This document shows positions 1 to 5,003 of a stretch of DNA of 5,003 nt, piece by piece; position 1 is the first letter of the stretch, and each line of letters opens with the position of its first letter. Location of the stretch: NCBI GenBank assembly GCA_007116995.1, contig SKHL01000270.1, forward strand, positions 1 to 5,003, read 5' to 3'. Under the pieces are notes generated by a model. It did not search any database and was not told the DNA's origin. It saw only the letters and a program-made list of their open reading frames with translations. Source of the stretch: Limnochordia bacterium (lineage in GTDB: Bacteria > Bacillota > Limnochordia > Darwinibacteriales > DTU012). The position numbers and the translations under genes are program-made.

Positions 1-1626
1 ATAACAAGTGGAAATATTGATTCCATGGTTAATCATTATACAGTTTCTAAAAGTCATCGTAAAACCGATGCGTATTCCCCTGGTGGGAAGGTAGGTTTAC
101 GCCCTGATCGGGCGACAATTGTGTATGCCAACAAAGCACGAGAAGCGTATAAGAACACTCCCATTATCCTAGGAGGAATTGAGGCTAGCCTCCGGAGACT
201 AGCTCACTACGATTATTGGGATGATAGCATTCGCCACTCTATTTTGTTAGATAGTAAGGCTGATCTATTGGTATATGGCATGGGGGAACAACCTATTGTG
301 GAAATTGCTGATGGGCTAGAAGCAGGGATTTCAGTGAAGCATCTTACCTACATTCGAGGGACTGTGTATAAAACCCAATCTCTCGAGACGGTTTACGAAG
401 CAAAGTCTCTACCTCGCTTTGAACAGATAAAAGCATCAAAGGAAGATTATGCTACTAGCTTTCGAATTCAATATGACAATACGGATTGGATTCGAGCAAC
501 TCCCTTAGCTGAGCCCTATCCCTCAGGATATGTAGTTCAAAACCCGCCTGCGCAACCATTATCCGGAGAAGCTCTCGATAGTATTTATCTATTACCCTTT
601 ACTAAGAAATACCATCCCACATACGAAAAAGCTGGTGGAGTTCCTGCTCTGACCGAAGTTAAGTTTAGCTTAGCTAGTACACGAGGATGTTTTGGTGGGT
701 GTAGCTTCTGTGCCCTAAATTTTCATCAAGGGCGCAGTATCCAAGCTAGAAGCATACCTTCTCTGGTTGAGGAAGCGCACAAGATGGTAACCGATCCCGA
801 GTTTAAAGGCTATATTCATGATGTAGGAGGACCAACAGCGAATTTCCGTCAAGTGGCCTGTCAGCATCAGACCAAGCATGGAGTGTGCTCCCACAAGCAG
901 TGTTTGTTTCCAAAGGTTTGTAAGAATTTGAACGTGGATCACCAGGATTATTTGTCACTTTTGCGCAAGCTGCGGACTCTGCCCGGTGTCAAGAAGGTTT
1001 TTATTCGTTCGGGTATTCGCTATGATTATATGCTACTCGATCCTAACCAGGAGTTTTTCCATGAATTGTGTAAGCATCACATTAGTGGGCAACTAAAAGT
1101 AGCTCCAGAGCATATTAGTGATGCTGTGTTGAAACAGATGGGTAAGCCTAGTAAGTCTACCTTTAATCGCTTTGTTAATGAATATACGAAGATAAACCGA
1201 AAATTTGGTAAGGAACAATACCTCGTTCCATATTTTATGTCTTCGCATCCTGGCTCTGACTTGAGCACAGCGATTGAATTAGCTGAATATATTCGAGATA
1301 TGGGTTATAATCCCGAACAAGTACAGGATTTTTATCCAACACCAGGAACACTATCTACATGTATGTATTATACAGAGATGAATCCCTTGACGCGAGACCC
1401 TGTTTATGTTGCTAAGAACCCGCACGAAAAGGCCATGCAACGTGCGTTAATTCAATATAAGAACCCGAAAAACTACCATTTAGTGGTAGAGGCGTTAGAA
1501 AGAGGTCATCGTAGGGATCTTATTGGCTATGGGCCTAAGTGTCTGATAAAACCTAAAGGAAGAGGGCCTAGACTACCTAATTTAAGGGGAAAAGTCCCGA
1601 ACCGGCCCAGAAAAAAAAGGAGATAA
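1..1626 (+). CDS. ygiQ: YgiQ/UPF0313 family radical SAM protein, 5' end outside the window
   Basis: The reading frame is open from base 1, before the first in-window ATG at 25, and the residues ahead of that ATG (ITSGNIDS) match the family's conserved stretch. The true start therefore lies upstream; 541 residues are present, and probably about 100 are missing. The radical SAM motif CFGGCSFC is at fragment residues 230-237 (Cys230, Cys234, Cys237) and should bind the [4Fe-4S] cluster that cleaves S-adenosylmethionine. A second cysteine group follows at residues 287, 296, 301 and 307, right after GGPTANFR. The stretches KVAPEH, PYFMSSHPG and QDFYPTPGT are family hallmarks. The C-terminal DUF3362-type region (around MYYTEMNPL to LIGYGPKCLI) ends in a basic tail, RPRKKRR. 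The protein is probably cytosolic. Family membership is clear, but the reaction and substrate of YgiQ proteins are not established. It converges with the neighbouring glycosyltransferase gene. Confidence 0.94.
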   Translation: MTSGNIDSMVNHYTVSKSHRKTDAYSPGGKVGLRPDRATIVYANKAREAYKNTPIILGGIEASLRRLAHYDYWDDSIRHSILLDSKADLLVYGMGEQPIVEIADGLEAGISVKHLTYIRGTVYKTQSLETVYEAKSLPRFEQIKASKEDYATSFRIQYDNTDWIRATPLAEPYPSGYVVQNPPAQPLSGEALDSIYLLPFTKKYHPTYEKAGGVPALTEVKFSLASTRGCFGGCSFCALNFHQGRSIQARSIPSLVEEAHKMVTDPEFKGYIHDVGGPTANFRQVACQHQTKHGVCSHKQCLFPKVCKNLNVDHQDYLSLLRKLRTLPGVKKVFIRSGIRYDYMLLDPNQEFFHELCKHHISGQLKVAPEHISDAVLKQMGKPSKSTFNRFVNEYTKINRKFGKEQYLVPYFMSSHPGSDLSTAIELAEYIRDMGYNPEQVQDFYPTPGTLSTCMYYTEMNPLTRDPVYVAKNPHEKAMQRALIQYKNPKNYHLVVEALERGHRRDLIGYGPKCLIKPKGRGPRLPNLRGKVPNRPRKKRR

Positions 1627-1644
1627 AATAGTAAACTCAACGCC

Positions 1645-2721
1645 CTACCTGTTTTTCTTATCCATTATATTAAGGGACCATCCCTGTATTTGAGACCGAG
1701 AGAGTTTGATCTTCTTGTGGACTAGGTCAGGCGAAGGGGCTAGTGCTTGCTGATACACATTAGCGGTCCTCCTTGCCATTTCCAAGCTACTAAGATGAAG
1801 AAGTGCCCAGCGACGGCTGAAAGTCTGAAGCGTGACTAACCGTTTTTTTTGCTCTATTAGCATATGCAAATCTGACTCGATCTTAGATAAGTTATACCTA
1901 CCTATGTTTCCACTGAAATCGAAATTCTTTTTTCTGGTCAGTGCAGGTCTGATAAGTCCATCATAGGCACGATTCATTAAAAGCACTGCATTTTCACAAG
2001 CCATACCTTCGCGAGCGCATCGTCCACTGCCAGCCATTATGTTAGTTTTACCTATAAGTGAAGGTAAATCCGTTTGCCACGGTAAATGGAGTAATCCAGG
2101 CAAATTGGGAGGGTTATTACTTACTACGACTAGATTATCACCAAGGATAGTTTCAACTGCTTCATTTAAAGCGGCAATAGGAGCGAGTTTCGAGCTATCG
2201 ATGCGGCCAATGTAGACTACACGTAGTTTCTTTTCTTTTCTTTGTGGAACAAAAAGCTCGGTATCAACCCCGTTTGGGATAATATGAGTCTTTGGAGAGA
2301 AGAGCGGCAAAAGGGTCTCAGCGGTGTTTTTTCCTATGGCAATTATTTGGGCAGCGTCAGCCAAGGCCTGGCGATATCGTGGATGCTCTAATCCCAGCCC
2401 ATGGCAGGTAATAACATAGGGAATTCCTGTTTGAATAGCTAAATTTCGAGTTAGATTGAATATCGTGGAACTGTGGCAATGTAGTACATCTGGTTGGAAC
2501 CGACGAATCAATCGATGTAGCTCTGTTTTCGTTGTTCCGATATGACAAGGCACCGAAACGCCCTGGAGATAAGCGTTAGCGTGTGTATAGAAATCTGTGA
2601 CATAAACACGAGTAATCACTATCTTCACGCTATGACCAAGGTTGCATAGCTGTTTAGCCAAATCTAGTACATGGGTAGATTGGCCGCTTAGATAAAACTC
2701 AGCAGTAAGAAGAATTTTCAT
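1645..2721 (-). CDS. Family 4 (GT-B fold) glycosyltransferase
   Basis: Predicted 358-residue cytosolic or membrane-associated enzyme that moves a sugar from an activated donor to an unknown acceptor, plausibly a cell-envelope glycan or glycolipid. The N-terminal Rossmann half opens with MKILLTAEFYLSGQSTHV, the acceptor-side glycine loop of GT4 enzymes, followed by DVLHCHSS (78-85) and TCHGLGLEH (105-113). The donor half contains PNGVDTELF (149-157), GRIDSSK (172-178, with the donor-phosphate lysine position) and REGMACENAV (237-246). The last motif keeps the second Glu (238) of EX7E, but position 230, where the first Glu is expected, is Ala. The start was chosen at the ATG ending at 2721: AGGAG sits 9 nt upstream of it but directly abuts the other in-frame ATG at 2730. 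The gene lies downstream of a strong terminator, so it probably has its own promoter. Donor and acceptor cannot be told from sequence. Confidence 0.9.
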   Translation of the reverse strand: MKILLTAEFYLSGQSTHVLDLAKQLCNLGHSVKIVITRVYVTDFYTHANAYLQGVSVPCHIGTTKTELHRLIRRFQPDVLHCHSSTIFNLTRNLAIQTGIPYVITCHGLGLEHPRYRQALADAAQIIAIGKNTAETLLPLFSPKTHIIPNGVDTELFVPQRKEKKLRVVYIGRIDSSKLAPIAALNEAVETILGDNLVVVSNNPPNLPGLLHLPWQTDLPSLIGKTNIMAGSGRCAREGMACENAVLLMNRAYDGLIRPALTRKKNFDFSGNIGRYNLSKIESDLHMLIEQKKRLVTLQTFSRRWALLHLSSLEMARRTANVYQQALAPSPDLVHKKIKLSRSQIQGWSLNIMDKKNR

Positions 2722-2722
2722 C

Positions 2723-2766
2723 CCATGCATCTCCTAATCATTTGCTTTTTAAAAATGTATGCATGG
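2723..2766 (-). repeat. Nested inverted repeat in the glycosyltransferase leader
   Basis: The perfect 8-bp arms CCATGCAT (2723-2730) and ATGCATGG (2759-2766) flank a 28-nt interval. Inside it, CATTT (2739-2743) and AAATG (2753-2757) form a second 5-bp complementary pair. On the mRNA one outer arm covers the gap between the ribosome binding site and the preferred start codon, and AGGAG would fall in an internal loop. It could be a translational control hairpin or an operator, or it could be chance in AT-rich DNA. The repeats are seen directly; any function is inference. Confidence 0.4.
2731..2735 (-). promoter_or_regulatory. Ribosome binding site of the glycosyltransferase gene
   Basis: AGGAG on the minus strand. 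It lies 9 nt before the ATG ending at 2721 and 0 nt before the ATG ending at 2730. Initiation needs a gap of several bases, so this site favours the downstream ATG and a 358-residue protein rather than 361. Confidence 0.75.
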
Positions 2767-2781
2767 TAGATAGGATCAGTG

Positions 2782-2814
2782 ACAAAAAAGCGCTTGTAAT
2801 AAGCGCTTTTTTGT
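2782..2814 (-). terminator. Strong intrinsic terminator after the LiaF-like gene
   Basis: A perfect 14-bp inverted repeat (ACAAAAAAGCGCTT at 2782-2795, its complement at 2801-2814) with a 5-nt loop. Read on the minus strand the GC-containing stem core AAGCGC is followed by six T residues, the classic Rho-independent form. It starts eight bases after the LiaF-like stop codon and so ends the PspC/LiaF-like transcript. The near-symmetric structure also has a T run on the plus strand and may stop transcripts from both sides. Confidence 0.88.
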
Positions 2815-2822
2815 TATATATG

Positions 2823-3722
2823 CTAAATCCAGTTTAACGAGATAGTCGAAATCCCACTGTTAATAATAAGGTGGACTTTAGGCGGATCATCAGCTAAATA
2901 GGCTGGTGAGATATAACTGTCCCCTAGAGGGTCAAAGCCACTACGCTCTAAATTATGAAGAAAGGATGGTGTAGAAGTGGTAATTCGCAGCCCCACATCT
3001 TGAGATACTTCAAGCGCTACACGACTAATACCGCTGTTGATATGGATTTCTGCTCCATCAGCAAAAGCAGTCCCTAAACGAATGGTCAGGTTAGCGATTC
3101 CAGAAGAAAGAACTAAGTTACTCCACAACAAATCCGTTAAATCAAGACGACCATTGATGACTGCGATATCAAAGTTAAAGTTCCAGTCAAGAGTGGGGTT
3201 GATGGACAAATCTAATTGAGCACGACTTCCATTAAAGGTACTAAACTGTCCTCCGAGTGAGCGGTGACCTTTGACAGTATAAATACCACTGGTATCGCGC
3301 TGGGTGGCTCCCCAATCACCAATCAGTGTTCTCTCTCCTCCAAATAAAACAGCGGGGGGATGCAAAGCTGTATTGGCTTGCAGGGATATATTCGCGACTG
3401 GCACGTTCTGTACGCGCAGTTCTCCGTGGGATACATCCGTTTGCAGTGGGAATGAAGCTTCCATATAATCCGGCGTTGTCCAGGGAAAAAGCGGAGCTCC
3501 CAGAAAGGCTATGACTAGTGTGAACACTAAGACGACAGGAGCAATTATGGACAAAACGCCTCGTGGAAAGAGTATTTGTAACCCTAGAACCACAAGAAAC
3601 ATAGGCCATAGTTGCCATAAATTAACCCAGGGTATCACAGTAGGAATACCTAAGTTTCGTAATAAGAATATAACCCCAATAATGATTAATACGGTGCCAT
3701 TAGTTAAAAGTCTGCTTTTCAT
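2823..3722 (-). CDS. LiaF-like membrane protein with C-terminal beta (toast-rack-like) domain
   Basis: Predicted 299-residue membrane protein. Three hydrophobic segments lie at about residues 8-24, 35-52 and 56-78. The first two form the LiaI/LiaF-type membrane module (DUF5668-like), with IIIGVIFLLRNLG and WPMFLVVLGLQIL. From about residue 90 onward the protein is rich in short beta strands. Three repeated turns carry SGI at 207-209, 230-232 and 289-291 (LSSGIANLTI, INSGISRVALEV, INSGISTISL), the pattern of the LiaF C-terminal/toast-rack type of domain. In Bacillus LiaF is an inhibitor of the LiaRS envelope-stress two-component system; no such kinase or regulator is in this window, so that role here is only inferred. 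The ATG ending at 3722 is preferred, with GGTGG 6 nt upstream; a GTG one codon earlier is also possible. The start shares one base with the PspC gene's TGA stop, implying translational coupling. Confidence 0.86.
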   Translation of the reverse strand: MKSRLLTNGTVLIIIGVIFLLRNLGIPTVIPWVNLWQLWPMFLVVLGLQILFPRGVLSIIAPVVLVFTLVIAFLGAPLFPWTTPDYMEASFPLQTDVSHGELRVQNVPVANISLQANTALHPPAVLFGGERTLIGDWGATQRDTSGIYTVKGHRSLGGQFSTFNGSRAQLDLSINPTLDWNFNFDIAVINGRLDLTDLLWSNLVLSSGIANLTIRLGTAFADGAEIHINSGISRVALEVSQDVGLRITTSTPSFLHNLERSGFDPLGDSYISPAYLADDPPKVHLIINSGISTISLNWI

Positions 3723-4285
3723 CACCGACCACCAACACCCCTAAAAATGTACATAGCTCCCAGTAGAATCAGACCTAATGGCCAAATAAATCCCCAAGGG
3801 ATCCAAGGTAGCACATTACGGAAGAGGAATATAAATCCGATTATTAACAGGATCAGACCTAGATTACGATTGGAGTAATTACTCGTCTGCTCAACTGGCT
3901 TGCTTGTGTCTACATCAATTTCTTCATCTAATTCGTCCTGGGAGCGATGTACGATTCGGTCGACAGATCGGCGTACTCTCTCCGCTACTTCTTGGGCTAC
4001 TTCGCCACTAGACTCCGCTAAGTCCTGGGCTGCTTGCTTCAGATCCTCAATGGCTTCTTGGTTCTGTTCATTATCCACACTTACCTGAGACGATGAGCTG
4101 TGGGGTTGTTCTGGAATAATAATCATCGCAACAACATAGACAAAGAGCCCAGCTCCTCCAGCAAACACAGAAAAAGCCCATATCAACCGGACAAGAGTGG
4201 GATCAATTCCTGTATACTCGGCAATCCCGCCAGCCACACCACCAATCACTTTGTTTTTTGATAGATATAAGCGTTTTGGATTCAT
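3722..4285 (-). CDS. PspC-domain membrane protein with C-terminal LiaI/LiaF-like membrane module
   Basis: Predicted 187-residue membrane protein. Residues 4-60 are a PspC domain: LYLSKNKVIGGVAGGIAEY, then DPTLVRLIWAF and a hydrophobic helix (about 33-57) ending IIIPEQP. Residues 70-120 are a charged, Ala- and Glu-rich stretch likely to form a long helix or coiled coil. Residues 140-182 hold two further membrane segments with LLIIGFIFLFRNVLPW and WPLGLILLGAMYIFRG, the DUF5668-like module also found at the N-terminus of the next gene. PspC-domain proteins act in phage-shock or envelope-stress responses and often bind PspA or related partners; no PspA is present here. The ATG ending at 4285 is the only sensible start because an in-frame TGA lies three codons upstream of it. 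The gene is first in a two-gene unit with the LiaF-like gene. Domain identity is clear, the exact role is inferred. Confidence 0.93.
   Translation of the reverse strand: MNPKRLYLSKNKVIGGVAGGIAEYTGIDPTLVRLIWAFSVFAGGAGLFVYVVAMIIIPEQPHSSSSQVSVDNEQNQEAIEDLKQAAQDLAESSGEVAQEVAERVRRSVDRIVHRSQDELDEEIDVDTSKPVEQTSNYSNRNLGLILLIIGFIFLFRNVLPWIPWGFIWPLGLILLGAMYIFRGVGGR
3729..3733 (-). promoter_or_regulatory. Ribosome binding site of the LiaF-like gene, inside the PspC gene
   Basis: GGTGG on the minus strand lies 6 nt before the ATG that ends at 3722 and only 3 nt before the alternative GTG, so it favours the ATG. It is weaker than a full AGGAG and lies within the last codons of the PspC gene, which fits reinitiation by ribosomes finishing that gene. 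Confidence 0.5.
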
Positions 4286-4297
4286 TCTTTCGGATCA

Positions 4298-4303
4298 CTC
4301 CTT
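4298..4303 (-). promoter_or_regulatory. Ribosome binding site of the PspC-domain gene
   Basis: AAGGAG followed by TGATC on the minus strand, close to the full complement of the 16S rRNA 3' end with one G missing. The gap to the ATG is 12 nt, longer than usual. An in-frame stop directly downstream of the site rules out any earlier start. The 96-bp gap upstream (4286-4381) shows no convincing -35/-10 pair, although a promoter is expected there if the hairpin at 4371-4396 terminates transcription. Confidence 0.65.
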
Positions 4304-4370
4304 TTTTGGGTTTTCCTATCTATATGGAGTAATTCATTAGAGATTGGAAATGTCCTCTATGATTTACAAA

Positions 4371-4396
4371 AATAGCAAGAGTTATACCGTGCTATT
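4371..4396 (-). terminator. Possible weak terminator at the end of the P-type ATPase gene
   Basis: The inverted repeat AATAGCA/TGCTATT (arms 4390-4396 and 4371-4377, 12-nt loop) is followed on the minus strand by a short T run (the final TT plus TTT, then G). One arm lies inside the last codons of the ATPase gene and the stop codon falls in the loop. With only two GC pairs the stem is weak, so some read-through into the PspC gene is likely if it works at all. Confidence 0.4.
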
Positions 4397-5003
4397 CGCA
4401 GGATCCAGGTGCAACTTTGGCATGTTGGTTGGTTGACTTCTGACTCTAGGTACTAATGGAGGAGATGCGAAAAAGGCAAATCCTAACACGAGTAACCACT
4501 CCACTGCTTGTAGTGGAACAAGCCCAAATATACGTTGTAATGGTGGAAAATAAACGGAGCTAACTAGCATGGCACTAGATAACAATGTTGTTTTTGACAT
4601 AGTTGGATTGTGGGGGACAGGAACTCCAGGCTCTACAATTCTTGATTCAAACAAGTGAAAGATTTGCTCAATTCCTAACGCTGCCAGCGTGCGAGTACGC
4701 GCTGTATCTAATGGCACCCCCTGCCAGAGACTGAATCCATAGAGTGCCAAGGTCGTAAGCCCCATACGTAATCCGCGTAGCACGATTCGTCGTTTTATTG
4801 TTTCACCAAGTAGCGTACTATCTCTTCTGTGGGGTGGTCGACTCAGTGCCCTTCCATCAGATTGTTCTACACAAAGCGCTAAGGCCGGTGGTCCATCACC
4901 AAGAAGGTTTACCCATAGCAACTGAATAGGTAGCAACGGCATGGACATTCCTGAGGCCGTGGCTGATAACATAAGTGATATTTCACCTGCATTTGACGTT
5001 AAC
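4382..5003 (-). CDS. Calcium-type (P2-like) P-type cation-transporting ATPase, C-terminal part only
   Basis: The frame is open to the window edge, so the gene starts outside; 206 residues are present, corresponding to transmembrane helices 5 to 10 of an enzyme usually near 900 residues. The phosphorylation (DKTG) and nucleotide-binding domains lie beyond the edge. The fragment opens with LTSNAGEISLML, matching helix 5 of SERCA-like pumps (Asn4 and Glu7 correspond to SERCA Asn768 and Glu771). Helix 6 follows as LPIQLLWVNLLGDGPPALAL, with Asn32 and Asp36 matching Asn796 and Asp800. The remaining helices are at about 77-95, 104-119, 138-160 and 162-180, including the family's helix 8 pattern IEQIFHLFESR. 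It should move a cation, probably Ca2+ or another divalent ion, across the membrane using ATP. Gly35 replaces the SERCA Thr799 ligand, so ion choice is uncertain. The PspC gene lies 96 bp downstream on the same strand. Confidence 0.92.
   Translation of the reverse strand, partial: LTSNAGEISLMLSATASGMSMPLLPIQLLWVNLLGDGPPALALCVEQSDGRALSRPPHRRDSTLLGETIKRRIVLRGLRMGLTTLALYGFSLWQGVPLDTARTRTLAALGIEQIFHLFESRIVEPGVPVPHNPTMSKTTLLSSAMLVSSVYFPPLQRIFGLVPLQAVEWLLVLGFAFFASPPLVPRVRSQPTNMPKLHLDPANSTV

Noticed and set aside
715..1268. Minus-strand open frames of 63-75 residues inside the radical SAM gene
   Set aside because: They run antisense to a strongly conserved coding region and show no family resemblance.
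1611..1618. Run of eight A residues at the end of the radical SAM gene as a slippage site
   Set aside because: It encodes an ordinary basic tail (RKKRR), and a -1 shift would reach another stop within a few codons, so little would change.
1673..1685. Short hairpin AGGGA/TCCCT just past the radical SAM gene, possible terminator
   Set aside because: The stem is only 5 bp with a 3-nt loop and no T run follows on the plus strand; it lies inside the glycosyltransferase coding sequence.
2722..2730. Three-residue longer start (MHG) for the glycosyltransferase
   Set aside because: Its ATG directly abuts the AGGAG site with no spacer, whereas the next ATG has a 9-nt spacer and begins the typical MKILL strand.
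2757..2785. Possible promoter for the glycosyltransferase gene on the minus strand (TTGTCA, 17 bp, CATACA)
   Set aside because: The -35 box is good but overlaps the terminator arm, and the -10 box matches only 3 of 6 consensus bases. A promoter is expected in this gap, but this one cannot be supported.
3316..3744. Open frames overlapping the LiaF-like gene (minus 3316-3618 and plus 3326-3744)
   Set aside because: They lie within a well-supported gene, show no recognisable domain and have no good ribosome binding site; they are shadow frames.
4304..4381. Candidate promoter elements upstream of the PspC-domain gene (TTGCTA, TTGTAA, TATAGA)
   Set aside because: No pair combines a fair -35 and -10 match with 16-18 bp spacing.

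Overview
The window looks like chromosomal DNA from a low-to-moderate GC Gram-positive bacterium, most likely Bacillota and perhaps a spore-forming clostridial lineage. The evidence is AGGAG-type ribosome binding sites, a LiaF-like/PspC membrane pair typical of Bacillota, and a SERCA-like P-type ATPase. The taxon is an inference; nothing in the window fixes the genus.

Layout: five protein genes fill almost the whole window. At the left edge a plus-strand gene (1-1626, 5' end cut off) encodes a YgiQ/UPF0313 radical SAM protein. It converges, with 18 bp between stop codons, on four minus-strand genes. Read in their own direction these are the C-terminal quarter of a calcium-type P-type cation ATPase (5003 to 4382, 5' end cut off), a PspC-domain protein (4285 to 3722), a LiaF-like membrane protein (3722 to 2823) that overlaps the PspC stop codon by one base, and a family 4 glycosyltransferase (2721 to 1645). 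A strong 14-bp-stem intrinsic terminator (2782-2814) closes the PspC/LiaF-like unit eight bases after its stop and separates it from the glycosyltransferase. A weaker terminator-like hairpin overlaps the ATPase stop codon.

How the genes may work together: the PspC and LiaF-like proteins are almost certainly translationally coupled. They share the same short two-helix membrane module, at the C-terminus of one and the N-terminus of the other, which suggests a membrane complex that senses or responds to envelope stress. A cation-pumping ATPase upstream and a glycosyltransferase downstream fit an envelope theme, but the terminators argue against one single operon. No two-component system, PspA, mobile element, CRISPR array, tRNA or rRNA was seen. 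No stretch longer than about 100 bases lacks a gene. I found no clearly new multi-gene system; the most notable points are the mirrored membrane modules, substitutions at recognisable active-site positions in the ATPase and glycosyltransferase, and a foldable leader over the glycosyltransferase start.
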